Assembly (NCBI GenBank): GCA_963969345.1
Contig: OZ017767.1
Location: 930,001-994,000 of the forward strand
Direction: 5' to 3'
Source: Turbatrix aceti
Taxonomy: Eukaryota; Nematoda; Chromadorea; Rhabditida; Panagrolaimidae
Length of the DNA: 64,000 bases
In this document: positions 25,001-37,197 of the stretch, in pieces
Layout of the letters: each line of letters opens with the position of its first letter
How positions within the stretch are numbered: position 1 is the stretch's first letter
The notes under the pieces: model-generated
What the model was told of the DNA's origin: nothing
Seen by the model: the letters and a program-made list of their open reading frames with translations, nothing else
Database searches by the model: none
Position numbers and translations under genes: made by a program

Positions 25001-26166
25001 GTTTAGATTTTTTTAGTTTTGTTAGATTTTTTCAGTCGGTGACAATATCTGTCTGGAATGTAAAACTGTTGTAATAAAAAAATGTAGTCTCCCAACAAAT
25101 GCTTTTTTATGCCAAAAAGATTTTTTGCTTAAAAATGAAAATCCATGAATTTCTAAGTGCATTCGAGATTATTTACTTTTCTTTAAAAAAATAATACCGT
25201 GGTTGTTACTCATCTGCTAAGAAATTTCAAATAAATATATATATTTTTTTAAATTTCAAATATATAAAAAATAAAAATTTTTATTTTTTATAAACATTAG
25301 GGGAGAATATTTCTATTTTTTCCACTCAATGTTATCCTCTCCTCGCTGCTACGCGCTATCAAATAGCCTGCCTTTCTTTTTCGGGCCTTGTTTAGCCGAC
25401 GTCGAACGCAACAAGTCAGTAGTGACACAACAATTACATTTCTCTTGTGTGCCATTCTTTTTTTGCTTTCGCCAATTTTTGTGGTTTTCTGTCTTTTTGA
25501 GCTCGAAAGCAAGTGGAATCGATAAGATTTCTTTCGAATTTGTCTTGACTTTCACTTTTTTTGGTGGCGTCATGCGGGCGCAAATTTTGGAAATTAAAAC
25601 TGGGAAAGTTTCCAAATCCTATTTTTTTGAACTTTTGCTGTTTTTTGAAAGCTTAGGGTAAAATGTGGTAGCTGACAACGAAAATGTTCAAAAAGGAAAA
25701 ATTTGTACCAATGAACGACGATTTTTTGGACATTGATTGACCTTCAAAAACTTTTTGTTTGACATTTGGCCATGTTTTACATTAAATATTTTAGGGACAT
25801 TTTTTTTGTTAATTTTAGGATGAAACAGTCCTCGGGGGTCCTTGTAGTCAGGCTCGATCAACATTTCGCCGGTTAAATTTATAAGTAAAATTTGCATTTT
25901 TTGAATGATAAATAATATTAAATTTATTTATGAATCGAAAACTGGAGGTTACATTTTGGTCTTTAGTTCCAAATATTTGGAATTCGTTTTTCGCGGCAAT
26001 ACCGTTGTTTGATGGCTTATAAACTTGTGAATTTGGATTTAGTCCGTCCAGCTTTGCATGATCGCGATTTGTTTTAATTGTGATGTTTTTTTGCGTATTC
26101 AATTTTTTTGCGGGAATTTTATTAAATAACTGACTACCTCTTTATGCTATAAAAAACATCTTCTAG
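22070..26166 (+). other. Large reticulon intron with GC-rich islands
   Basis: A+T-rich sequence encloses two GC-rich islands, about 22490-23240 and 23780-24300, rich in GCCAGC, CCTCC and CGAC words. Frames that are open there are open on both strands and lack coding character. They could hold internal promoters. I found no exon that joins in phase. Confidence 0.4.
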
Positions 26167-26167
26167 A

Positions 26168-26441
26168 CCAAGTCATCAAAATAATAAGTTTACGATAAAG
26201 GGCACGCTTAACAGCTTTCTCTTCGTGTACATTTATCGGACCTCTTCATACCTCATTCCCAAGGCCCTGTTTGTCATGGGAAAGTTGGGCGCAGTCGGAC
26301 GAGGCATTTACGCTCTCATAGCGCTAATTGTCCGCCTCTCAACCAAGCTACTCGTCAACGTGGGACTCGTGATCTCGCTTGGCGTTGCCGTATACACAGT
26401 CGGCGATTATACACGGCATTTTGTTAAAGACAAGAAAGATG
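26168..26441 (+). CDS. ret-1: Reticulon gene, alternative first exon with an extra membrane segment
   Basis: The frame is open from 26153 and ends at donor GTAAGG in phase 1, matching the acceptor at 28475, so it can only add to the reticulon domain as an N-terminus. The only in-frame ATG is at 26276, which predicts a 245-residue isoform; a T-rich acceptor at 26166 in phase 2 would extend it with an upstream exon I could not find. The encoded sequence is hydrophobic: IYALIALIV, then LLVNVGLVISLGVAVYTVGDY, then a charged end (VKDKKD). Codon use resembles the neighbouring exons (GTC, CTC, GGC rich). It cannot be spliced from 22069, because phase 1 entry meets a stop. An extra membrane segment before the hairpin domain is unusual. 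Confidence 0.6.
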
Positions 26442-28181
26442 GTAAGGTTGGGAAATTAAACCGGTGATTTCCGCTTTCGATGATCCACGAGAAAGAAAAA
26501 AAAATAGTGCTTTTATTTACCCTCTCGTTTTTCACGTAGATCCATGTCTGCACTTGAAAATCATTTTTTTCTCTTTCTTTTCTGCTTGTCAAGAAGGCAA
26601 CTTTTTTGTTGTCAAGGAGGTGTGTGGTGCTTTTATTTTGTTCTAGCCGCTCACAAAAAGTAAAAAAAAATACATAAAATCGCGCAGGAGGGAGGAGGAG
26701 GACGACAGGACAACGCGTGGATCCGATGGGGTCGTTGTCTTGTCTTTTTGCCTGACTTGCCTTCTCTAACCAAACAACATCGAGGAAAGAAGAAAAAAAG
26801 TTGCGTTATTTTAACGAAACGAAAAATTGCATTTTGCTGCTTTGTTGTGCGAAGGACGAACAGAAAAGAAACCGAGCGATCTGGACACTTTTGTGTTTGT
26901 GTTGTTAAATTTGGTTTAAATTTTTTTCGTGAAAAGTGAGTTTTTTTTGGGTGGATTAGGTATAGAAACTGTAATGAGCGAAGTGAAAAAAAGGGCTATT
27001 TGAACGCTTTTGTGTTAAATTCGGTTAAAACAAAACTGTAATGATTGAATTACACTTTTTTAGCAAATTGAATTTTGTTTGAAAAATGTTGTAATCAAAG
27101 GGGTTAAAAATAACTAATGTTTCCAAAAAATTTCACTGCTTGATCTTTTTTTTTAATTTTTTTTATTGTTACAAAAAAATTATCGCAATAATGTCTGAAG
27201 TTGTGCAACATGTCAGTCAACTAACTGTCCATCAATTTGCACCCGGAACTGTGTCTTCTTTTTTTTCTTGTTTGCTGTCTTTATCGGATCTCGTTTTCAT
27301 CCGATCGTCTTTCCTGTCTTCCTTTCTTCATCCGTCGGTCTTCCGATCTGTAATATTTTTTCGTTACCACTGCCACGCGGCCGGCCTATCTCTCACTTTT
27401 TTGTTCAAGGTGATTTTGCCGTCTCCGCCCCCTCCCGGTGAATAGTCCTACTAACTTTTCGTTCGTTTGTGGGCCGCTGCCGAACGAGCGAACGAACGAA
27501 CAGTAAGTAGTCAGTCGACCCCGACCGCTGTCGTCGTCTATCTATCATCGCCCCCTTCGTCATCATCATCAGCATCATCGTCGGTGCAGCAGCTCCATCA
27601 GCAGCTGAATAATTCCATTCTCACCCTTCTTCGTCCCGTGCACGGTGCACTTTGTTGCTTAGCCTCGAATTTATTCTCCCATCTATTAGGGATAGATTTT
27701 GTCACACCTTTTGAGCACACCAGGGTTTTTTTGCTCCTCCTCCTCGACTCGTAGTCGTATCACATCCCGCCTCCTCTCTCTGCGTAAACGCTGGTGTCAC
27801 GCAGACGATACGACGACGTTCGTTGGTTCTTTTATCTCCATATATTTTTTTTTCGCAAACTGCAAAAAATATCGACGCTGCAGTTTGTCTGCCGATTGGA
27901 TTGACGTGGCCGGCAACAACCAACACAACTGACTGCACGACTTTGGATCGTCTCTATCTTCTTCTCCCATCCCATTACAATAATTTTTATTGTTTGTTTT
28001 CTTGAACCATACCTGCCTGTGAGACTCACTCACTCGTCGAACGGACACACGAAGGACACTGCGGAGCGGACACGTGAATTGATTTGTTGTTGACCATCGG
28101 TTTTTCTTTTCTGATTTATTTTTGAGTCACCGAGTTTATTTTGTTCACTGCCGAGCCTGATTGTCTGTCTACTCGATCGAA
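26442..28181 (+). other. Intron and putative promoter/5' UTR of the short reticulon isoform
   Basis: The last kilobase is richer in C and G and contains CGAACGAACGAACG, TCATCATCATC and ACTCACTCACTCG simple repeats, as expected of a promoter and 5' UTR for the ATG at 28182. No coding exon is visible. Confidence 0.4.
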
Positions 28182-29612
28182 ATGGCAAAAGCGCATCGTA
28201 TCAATTCTATCCGTAAGAAGCAGCCTGAATGGGTCCCGGCTGAGGATTTTGTGGGCAAAGGTAAAAGGGTTCACTGTTTGACAAAGAAACCAATTTTTTT
28301 AAATCTACTTAGAAATTGCAAAAAAAATTTATGGGCACCAACTTTGAATATGGAATGTTTCTGGGATAAAATTTAATTTTCCTTTCAAGAACCTTAAATT
28401 TAAAAATTTTTGGATAAAACTATCTTCCGGGTAGAAGTACTGTTTATTTTTACCTAAAATCCTCCATATTTCAGTGCTTGACGTCATCTACTGGCGAGAC
28501 CCCAAGAAGTCCGGTGCAGTTCTCGGCGCCATCCTGCTTGCCATCCTCCTCGTCTCCAAGTACAGCCTGATCTCGCTCATCGCTTACGGCTCCCTGGCCG
28601 TCCTCGTCGGCACCCTCGGATTCCGTCTGTTCAAGATCGCGGAGGCGCAGGTCAAGAAGACGGATGCCGGCAACCCCTTCAAGCCGTACCTCGAGCAGGA
28701 AGTCGACGTTCCCCAGGACCGCATCCACGCCCAGGTCGACGTCGTCGTGCAGCAGGGCCGTGACCTCTTCACCACGCTCCGACGACTCTTCCTCGTCGAG
28801 AACGTCGCTGAATCCGTCAAATTTGGCGTTCTTCTCTGGACTTTGACGTACATCGGAGCCTGGTTCAGCGCGTTGTCTCTCGTCGTTCTTTGTGAGTTTT
28901 TTTTGGATTGAGGAGAGATTTTATGAAAAACTGAAATTTTATCGTTTTCGTTTTTAGTCGTTGTCGGCGTCTTTTCGGTGCCCAAGATCTACGAAATCTA
29001 CCAGGAGCCCATCGATGCCAACATCGCCTTGGTGCGCGAGCAGATCGACAAGGTTCATGAAGCGTGAGTTTTTTTCATCGTTTTAAATAAAGTGAAAAGG
29101 CCGACTTTTATCAAATTGATGAGCGAACCCAGGAGTTTAGTTTTTCGTAACTGTGTAAAATGTTAGAAACATATTTCTTGAAATACAATTAAAATAATTT
29201 TTTTAAAACATTTATATTTTTTTTTGTATAAAAAAACTGGTAATGTGCAGGTATGCAAATTTTAACCTAAGATTTGTAACTAATTTCTAGTTTTTATAAA
29301 TTTTGTAATTTTTTTTTGTTTTTATATTTATAAACTGTGACACAACTTTACTTTTCTCAAAACATTTTTTTTATGTGAATTGAAGCTTGCGATTTTTTTT
29401 TAATAAAAAACTGTGTAGTGATGAGAATTTTTTAAAGATTTTTGACATACTTCTAGTTTTTACAAAAAAATTTTTGTTTTGATATTCTTAAATTGCGACA
29501 AAAACAATTCTTGATAAATTTTTTTATTAGATTTTGGCTCGTATTAAACTAAATTTTTTTCAGCGTTGCCGAAAAGCTGCCGTTCCTGGCTCAGGCGAAG
29601 AAGCAAGAATGA
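28182..29612 (+). CDS. ret-1: Reticulon (short isoform; reticulon-homology domain)
   Basis: Reticulons are ER membrane proteins that bend tubules through two long hydrophobic hairpins. Exons 28182-28260, 28475-28891, 28958-29063 and 29564-29612 give 216 residues, close to the usual short isoform. The short first exon supplies 26 basic residues. The family signature D-V-I-Y-W-R-D-P-K-K-S-G opens the domain, followed by hairpin 1 (AVLGAILLAILLVSKYSL onward), the hydrophilic loop with N-P-F-K-P-Y-L-E, R-R-L-F-L-V-E, and hairpin 2 (FGVLLWTLTYIGAWF onward). The end has F-S-V-P-K-I-Y-E. The C-terminus KKQE is a dilysine KKXX ER-retrieval signal. The shared acceptor at 28475 receives at least three alternative N-termini. 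An AATAAA is at about 30147. Confidence 0.95.
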
Positions 29613-30384
29613 ATGATTGACTGACTTGTCGACGACTTCCTGAATACCCTGAAATCAGCTAGCCAGCCGGTCTTCTTCATCTTCTTCCTCCTTTTCATCA
29701 CTGTTGTCACTTTTAAGCTATCCATTGTATACACCAGCCCCGACCCCCGACTCGATGTCTGCCCGCCGGCATCCACCCGAGTTTGGCCTGTTTTCTATCC
29801 CCTCGTGAGCTTAGCTTAGCCCAGCCGGACTATGAATGGCATCTCTGGCGTCTCCAAGATGCGAGCGTGCCAGGATGCGACGAGCCCCGCCTTTGTCCGT
29901 CCAACCCCACCCGCCCCGCCCCCCAACGCGTATACAACGATCACCCCCAACAAAATTGTTTTGCCACACAAACACATACGTTACTCCGAAATGTTCGTTT
30001 TTGACCTGAAATAAGTCCCCTTTCCTTTCTTTTTTTATCCAAGGATCAGTTTTTATTTTTTTTTCATGCACATACGCCTTTTTTCTGTGTCGTGATTTTA
30101 TTCCTTTCGCATTGCTTGTAATAAGTTTTTTACTGTATCAGAAAAAAATAAATTTTGAAAATAAGTTAACTGAAGTGAAATTTGGGGATGTTATCGGGCA
30201 ACGTATTTTTTGCCATAAAATTCATAACGCAAAATTATGTATTAGCAGAATCTTCAGATTGGTTGAGAATTTTAGAATTTAATTTTTTTTTCATGTAAAA
30301 TTTTTAATTTTGTTTGGTTCAAAAATGACACAGTTTATAAACAATTGATGCACACGATTAAAAATTCTGAAATTAAACCGATTA
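29613..30384 (+). other. Reticulon 3' UTR and flank
   Basis: The first 400 bases after the stop are pyrimidine-rich and GC-richer than the flank, and end near a consensus AATAAA at 30147-30152. This fits a 3' UTR of about 550 bases. Confidence 0.55.
30147..30152 (+). terminator. Polyadenylation signal of the reticulon gene
   Basis: AATAAA lies about 535 bases after the reticulon stop codon, the first such signal downstream. Confidence 0.5.
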
Positions 30385-30877
30385 GGGCTTGTCCAGAAAT
30401 TACGTCATCGCAAAATCGTTGATTTTTTACCCCCCTCCCCCCTCTGTCATCGGTCGTCATTGCAAGGTGGGGCACCCCGGACCCCCCCCCCTAAATGACG
30501 TCATTTTGAAAAAAAATTGTCATTTTTTAGCGGTTTTTTTGCAAGTTTTGGCTTATCATTTTTGCTAAAAACTACTTTCGAAAACTATATGCCGGAATTA
30601 TTGTGTAGTTATTGTGTTTTTTTAAGAAGCCTGTTCGGAGTCGGTCATATTTAAAAAACGATTGGTAAAACATAATTATTTTGGAGCAAAAACAGTCAGT
30701 TTTCAGCTCATTTAGGCAAAAAAAAATTGAAATTTAGAAAATCCGTAAGCCAATTCTTGAAATTTTTTAATGACGTCATTTTGAGCAGTACCCCCCTCCC
30801 CCGTCCATCATTTTCCGTCATTTTTGGACTGACCCCCCTCCCCCCCTCTTGCAATGACGTAATTTCTGGACAAGCCC
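30385..30877. mobile_element. MITE with TTA target duplication (PIF/Harbinger-like)
   Basis: The termini are inverted copies of GGGCTTGTCCAGAAATTACG, flanked by TTA on each side (30382-30384 and 30878-30880). Inside each end are C-runs and TGACGTCATT motifs, also in inverted order. There is no coding capacity in 493 bp. Terminal GGG and a 3-bp TWA duplication fit PIF/Harbinger MITEs. Confidence 0.8.
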
Positions 30878-31337
30878 TTATCATTAACTTTTGTTTTGTC
30901 GCATTCGAAATTGACAATAGTTTTTAGATGCCACAGGTTTCTAAAATTTAGTTATGGCCTGTCAAAAAATTCAAATTTTGTTGCTCGTGTGAGTTTAAAA
31001 AAAATAGTTTAGCACAGTTAGGTATATAAGTTTTTCTCTTGTAAATATTTAGTGACATCTCTGTAAAATTTGATCAAAAAGAAAATCTTTTTTTATCACG
31101 GCATAAAATTTAAGCAAAAAAATAACTGTTTTTTTTGATGAAGAAAACAAACAAAAATGCTTCGTTTGTTCGTAAATTCGATCAAAAATGTGTTCATGTT
31201 CGTTTGTTTTCTGAAACAAAAATATCAAAATGTTCGGGACGTGTCAACTGTCGGTTCATTTTGAATCACAAATAGAAAGAAATTTATTAAAAGTATTCTG
31301 TTACGGTTACAAATTACAGTACGACACACTGGGGAAA
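30878..31337. other. Intergenic spacer with convergent 3' ends
   Basis: A+T-rich sequence between the reticulon gene and the minus-strand gene that ends at 31338. The TTTATT at 31283-31288 is a minus-strand AATAAA for that gene. Nothing else is supported. Confidence 0.5.
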
Positions 31338-32268
31338 CTATGCACGGGAGGAGGACGGGTTGCCGGAAGCCGAAGAATCCTTGCCTTTCGAGTTGCCTTT
31401 GAAACGATTCATACCGGTGTGATTCAAATAGCTCAACTTCTTCTTCTGTTTTTCCGAATAACAATATTTGCATTTTTCTTTTAATCCCTGCTGCCAGTAG
31501 CACCGGATCTTGAGCGCTGACGAGTTCTTGATATCTTGGACGAGCTCGTCTTTGAAGTATTCAGCAAGGATTTGACAAATGCCCTCACCGTATTCGTACG
31601 GGATCGAGATATATTCTCCGCATTCAGTGTTGACAAAGAGAAAGGAAAATGCAAATCGACGGAATTCTGTCATCCTGGAAAAATTAAAAAAATTACATGC
31701 AGCATGAAAACGATACTGCTCAACTTACTGCGTGGGTTGGAGTTCCATCTTCCGGATGAGTTTGGAATGATGTGAGATGTTATTTCTGAAAATGAAATGC
31801 ACAATTCTTTGTAAAAACCAAGAAAACAAACAGAAACTTGCATAGCGAATTTCCCGATGTCGATGGCCTTCAGAATGAGTTCGTCCGCTCGAAAAATGCA
31901 TTCCAGAACAAAGTGAAAGTAGAATTGTACTGGATCCGGTGAAGAGCGCAAGCCTCTGACGTAAGCGAGGACGGCTTCCCGGTCATTCTTCTTGGCCAAG
32001 CGTGCAGCGTTGAAAAATGCCGACTGAAGCATTTTGCGACATTCCTCTCCACGGACACGTACCGCATTATCTCTGATATGAGTTGGCACTGAAACATTAC
32101 AAAATGGTAAAATGACGCTGAAAAAAAAACACAACCTGAAGGAATGACAAGTTCACGTCCGCACCTGTTGTCCAGGAAAGGTTTCTCTAGTGCCGGATCC
32201 TCACTGAAGCGTTCGTGGTCATCGTAATTCTCAACAGCGACAGGTTTAGGATCAATAAGGTACGCCAT
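31338..32268 (-). CDS. Unrecognised four-exon protein, 257 residues
   Basis: I do not recognise this family. Minus-strand exons are 32268-32136, 32088-31842, 31785-31729 and 31674-31338, summing to 258 codons with the stop. The second intron begins with GC rather than GT (GCAAGT...CAG); only this GC donor keeps the frame, because the nearby GT donors in usable positions lead to a stop. The protein opens with an acidic stretch, has a helical middle region (R-K-M-L-Q-S-A-F-F-N-A-A-R-L-A-K-K), then a mixed segment rich in aromatic residues, a C-Y-W...C-K-Y-C-Y cluster that might bind a metal, and a basic, Ser-rich tail. An upstream non-coding exon ends at 32423 and joins at 32278; it could start at an acceptor near 32497. 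Confidence 0.7.
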
Positions 32269-32480
32269 GGTATGTAGACTGAAAAAAAAGCAAGCATTGA
32301 TCAATCAACTCCGGTTCGTTTTTTTTGCAGATGCATCGATCGCAGCGATATAAACGAACGGAACAGAGCCATCGATGGTGGCTGACCGGGCAAGGTGAGA
32401 AACAGCGCCCGATCGCACTTACTCGAGTTGCCGTGGCCGTGGCCGTGGTTGTTGAAAAACATGCACCGCATTTCATCCAT

Positions 32481-35400
32481 TTTCAATTTTGATGCTCCTG
32501 CGACGAAAAAATGCAATGATATTTATTTTGGCATCTTGCCGATAATGTAGATATTTTTTGTGATTTGTGAGCAAGAAAACTGATTATGTTGATATGTTTT
32601 TCAAAAAATTACAAAATCTGATTTTCTGTGTATCTTTTTGAACCGTTTATAATTATTTTTTACTGTAAAAAGTCAAATCGAAAACGCATAAATTGTTAAT
32701 TACGTTCAGAAATATCAACAACACTTCTTGATGCATTGCTGCATAAATTTTTTTAATATTAATTTTTTCTTTGCTGCCGGTTGTCTTTGACGTGTCATAA
32801 ATACTGGTGGACCTTGCGTTGGGTGACCGGCTGACTGTTTGACTGTCATCGGTTGCCAAAATGCTTGCTTGACTTTTTTCTCTTTGAATTGTAACCATTT
32901 GGTCAATCGGATTAAATAACTGGAATAAAAAAGTTTAACTAAAAAAAATAGAAAAAATAAATAAATAATAAAAAAAAAAGAATAACTGGAATAGAAAAAA
33001 ACATCAAAAATAAGTATTTTTAAAAACTGTCGAACGTTCATTACTCTATCGGACCAAAAACTCAAGATGTTTCGAAATTTGAATTTATGCAGTAAAAATA
33101 TTTTGATTACTAAAGGCCTTATTTTTATTTATGTATATTTGTATGCAATTGTGATTTTTCAAATTGCGTAATTATTAAATTTATTTTTATTTTTATTGTT
33201 TGCGACTAAGCTTAACACAAACACCTGCTGTTATTTTTACCATTTCGACGTGCTAACTTTCGTAGTCTTAGCGACAGCTGTTTTTTTGTTTAAAAAAAAC
33301 CTCGCATCAGACGGCGGAGCCATGAAATCTGTTAGGACAAACTGGCCATTGAATCTGTGATGTCATAGCTGAATGCTTTGAGAACGCTGACAATCAAACG
33401 TACTTTTTTTAAAGTTTGAGTCGAAAACTCAAAAATGGCTTTTTCCTTAATTTCTACTCTCTGCAAAGTTTGTTGTTTTCAAAACATTAAAAATTACAAA
33501 CCGAGTCACCTGTTTTGCACTGCTCAATGAACTCCTACTCCTCTGGAGAACAGAACAGGGGTTAAAAACATCAAAAGTACACTGACTGAAGTGCATGTTA
33601 TCATGCTTACAATTTCGAACACCTTTTCTGACCATAATACGGTTATATCTGCTCTTATAAAAATATTTTAGATAAAACTTGCGTTTTTATTCTTCTAGTT
33701 TTGTCTAAAAAAAAATAGTTATATATGGTATAACTATTTTTTTCACACTTTTTTGCATTGCGTATACGTATTCTCAGTGTAACCCCATGAAAACACATCT
33801 TACATAGTATTCAAAATACATTTTATTTGTTCCCAGATTAGTCTATCCCAAAGTCTGTCGTCAGCGTCTGCCGTCGACCCCCCCGGATAATTCACACATA
33901 TTTTTTGTATTGTGTTTGTCACTTTCGTCTCTGTTATGGTCCGTTGTTTTTCGTGTAGCCAACCACGACACCACCTAATAACGCATTATTCAGAGCAATG
34001 CAACGAGATGGATTGCTCGTTCCTATGTCACCCATTTGTGTACACATTTTTTACATGCCACTGTTGAACGTCGTCGGAAGGCTGGCTTGTGTTTACGTTG
34101 GAGGTTCCTTTTGTTAGCACTCCAATCCCAATGAAAGCTGACTTGATGCTTTTTGTTTTTGTGTCTTTTTTGGTCTGTTGGTGTTAGTTTTTTTGTGCTT
34201 CGGAGGCAAAAATATTTTTATTGTTTTATTTTTTGCTGTTAAAATGCTTAGTTTCTTGGTTTGTACCGTGACCACACAATTTCGTCGAATTTGAACACTA
34301 TACATTTTTACACAACTGGACGTTTAAATTTTGTTAGTATCTTTAAAAGCAGAAAATACTGTTAATTGACCAGCGAACGAACAACAAACAATGCTAAAAA
34401 ATACCCAAATTCTGAAAAAAAATTAAATTTCATTACTACCACCTTTTTTACAAATTTCCCTGTTGTATGTAATTTTTTTACATTGTTATCTTTTTTTGTG
34501 GTTAGTTTGGCACTGTTGTGCAGCAAATTTTTTGGATACCTTTAAACATCCAAAAAATTGACATTTGAATTCCATTCAAATACTTTACATACATTCCAAA
34601 AATGAACTGAAGTTTTGTTATTGAAGGCACAACAGAAAACAAAAACTGTTTTTTGAAATACTCAAAGGGGGAAAATTTTTAAAATTATTCGATACTTTAA
34701 GTATGTATTTATTATAAATAAATATTTATAACTGAAAGTTTACAATCGGTAACACTAATAAAATTTTTATTTTGGGCACATGTGATTAACGTTTTTTGTT
34801 CAAGACAAAATTTATTTTTAGAAAACTGAATGGTATCGAACTGATACCAAATGTTCGATGTTCTCTCTAACTTAAACGATGCTGCGGCTCCATGTTCGAT
34901 CAAATAAAATAAGTAACTGATAGTTTTTTTGCTTCTAGAAGTTTTTTGCGCACGTCTACACCAATGTGTTTCAAACCCATGAACCATTCATTAGTTGTGT
35001 AGTGCGGTAAACAGAAACGGGTTTGGTCACGCACACCGACCGGCCGAAGCTGGGGTACTGACTGACTACCTGAGAACTAAATAAATATCTATCATGTCTT
35101 CCGCATTCTTTGATCTTGTTTTTTGCTCTTGGTGAGATGACACTTCTGCTTTGGAATTGCCTTAACGAAGTAGAATTTAAAAATTTCAAAAGCATAATTT
35201 CGAAAAAGATAAAACAATTTTTTTTACTGTTGGTGCAAAAATTTTTTTTCCAACTTTGTTTTTCAAAAAATGCAAATTTTAAGATTTAATAAAAATTTTG
35301 TGGTCAAAATAATTCAAAAGAATATATTTATTAGAAACTGCCCAATAACATTTATTGAATAAAATTTTACTGTCAAACAGCGGGAAAAGTTTTTTTTTAT

Positions 35401-37137
35401 TGTGAATGTCAAATATAATTTTTTTTACCATTCCCGTAACAATCACCCCCCCCCCCAGGTTTCGACTCTCGCCATCAGTTCCTAAAAAAATTAAGATTCA
35501 TTGTTTTGGGCGTGGCACGCTGCAAATGAAGCGTGATTGACGACCGATTCATCCCCATCACCGCCATTCTTCTCCGCACCCATCCATCTATTTATTTTTT
35601 CTCGACAATTGTCGACGTCAACATCTCCTTTTTTTGCTCTTGGTTTCTGCCCGATGGTGTAGCTCCGTGCAAAAGCAGGACTTACTCATCTCCCTGCAAG
35701 AACCCTGTGTACCTGCCCTAACCAGCGCACAGATCAGATCGACTTCCTTCTTTGGTTTGCTCTCCCCCAACTCAGCGAATGATGTTCCCAATCGCAATCA
35801 AAATCGCCGAATCCATCCTCGTTGTCGTCTGTAGCAGAGTAGGCAGCGTGTTCTGGTTCTTTTTGATCGTTCGCATACGCATTCATGCATTCCAGAGCTT
35901 TTTTTCACGTTTGGATGAATTTATCTGTCTTTTTGTTTGCAAAAAAGGATATATGCCTTGCGTGATTGAGTTGTTGTTGCGCACACATACAAAAAACTGT
36001 TGACTGAAATTGAGCCGATTGACACGCAATTCAAGGCTAAATCGGCATTTTAAAGGGTACAAAACACAGAAGTTATGAATGCGGATTTGTGTCAACGACA
36101 GAGGTCAAAGAAGTAACTGCGTGCTGCTTTTTCGGAATACTTGTAAAAAAGGTTTTGAAAATTGTGTTTTGATTTCTGATATGCAAATTTAGCCCATTGG
36201 CTAAATTCGGTCAGGATGTGAAATAACTGAAGACCAAAATGTTTTGCACGATCAATATTTCTATTTTTTTCCAATTGCTTTCAAAACCTAAATTTTTTTA
36301 TTGATTAGATAACTATGAGTTTTCGATGTTACTTTTTATATACTAGTATTTTGAATTGACCTTCGTCGACGTTTACTATAAAATTCAGTGGAAAGACAAA
36401 CTAAATTTACTCATAACACTGAACAATCGTGGTGATTATTTTCTTGTCAGAATAAGTATAATTAAGCCGCGACGATTTCATGATCAAAGAAGTCTCATCA
36501 AAACGTGTTCGAATTATTTTTTCAACCAGTAACAATCACCGAGACAACCGATGTGCACTGCGGCGCGTCCGATTTTTTTCCTCTTGCACTTTGTGTTTTT
36601 TGACCTGGACTGGTATGTAAAGTGCATGAAAAAAAGCATTATCTGCTTATAAAAATCTTTCGTGAATAGTTGAAAATGGTAACTTAGAATTGCTTGATTA
36701 ACTTAATATGTTTATAAATAAAGTAATAAAAAAAACTGAACTGATAGTTATCATCATTTAAAAAATTGTTATGACTACAGCAGATATATTTTCCATTTCC
36801 GGCATGTTTTTCATTTCAAACCCGCGAGATGAGATTATAATCTCTCGTGTAAAGTTTGTTTCTCCGTTTCCTAGTTTGACAAGCGTTTCGTTTTCTTATC
36901 GCTTTCATAAATCTTTTTTTGTTGTCGATATTTTTAGGCTTTCTGCCGTTTTGTTGCGCTTTCTGCAAGACTCGTTTTATTTTATTTTTTTATATAACTG
37001 CAATACTGTTGTTTTTGTTATAATGTTCGCACCAGATTGGTTAAAAAATTAGAATGGATTGTTTTTTCATTTTTTATACACAATTCATAATATCAGTTCG
37101 TACGTATCAAATAGGAACTCCTGTCTCGTCTTGCAAA
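32481..37137. other. Gene-poor A+T-rich region
   Basis: No gene can be supported here. The stretch at 35530-35850 is GC-richer, with frames open on the plus strand for up to 80 codons, but no splice structure or recognisable motif. Elsewhere there are only A and T runs and short repeats. Confidence 0.5.
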
Positions 37138-37197
37138 CGCTGAAATCCTATAGTATATAGTTATACAGTCTTCAAAACTATATATATGATTTCAGCG
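37138..37197 (+). ncRNA. Candidate small hairpin RNA
   Basis: A 60-base inverted repeat pairs CGCTGAAATC and a following TATAGTATATAGTT with AACTATATATAT and GATTTCAGCG. The stem is about 22 bp with a small bulge and the loop about 14 bases, the size of a short microRNA precursor. It sits alone in a gene-poor region. The A+T-rich upper stem could be chance, and I do not recognise the arms as a known microRNA. Confidence 0.25.

Noticed and set aside
28471..28985. Minus-strand frames over the reticulon domain
   Set aside because: Shadows of the clearly conserved plus-strand reticulon exons.
35533..36003. Plus-strand frames of 62-83 codons
   Set aside because: No recognisable motif, no splice structure, and no homology I can point to.
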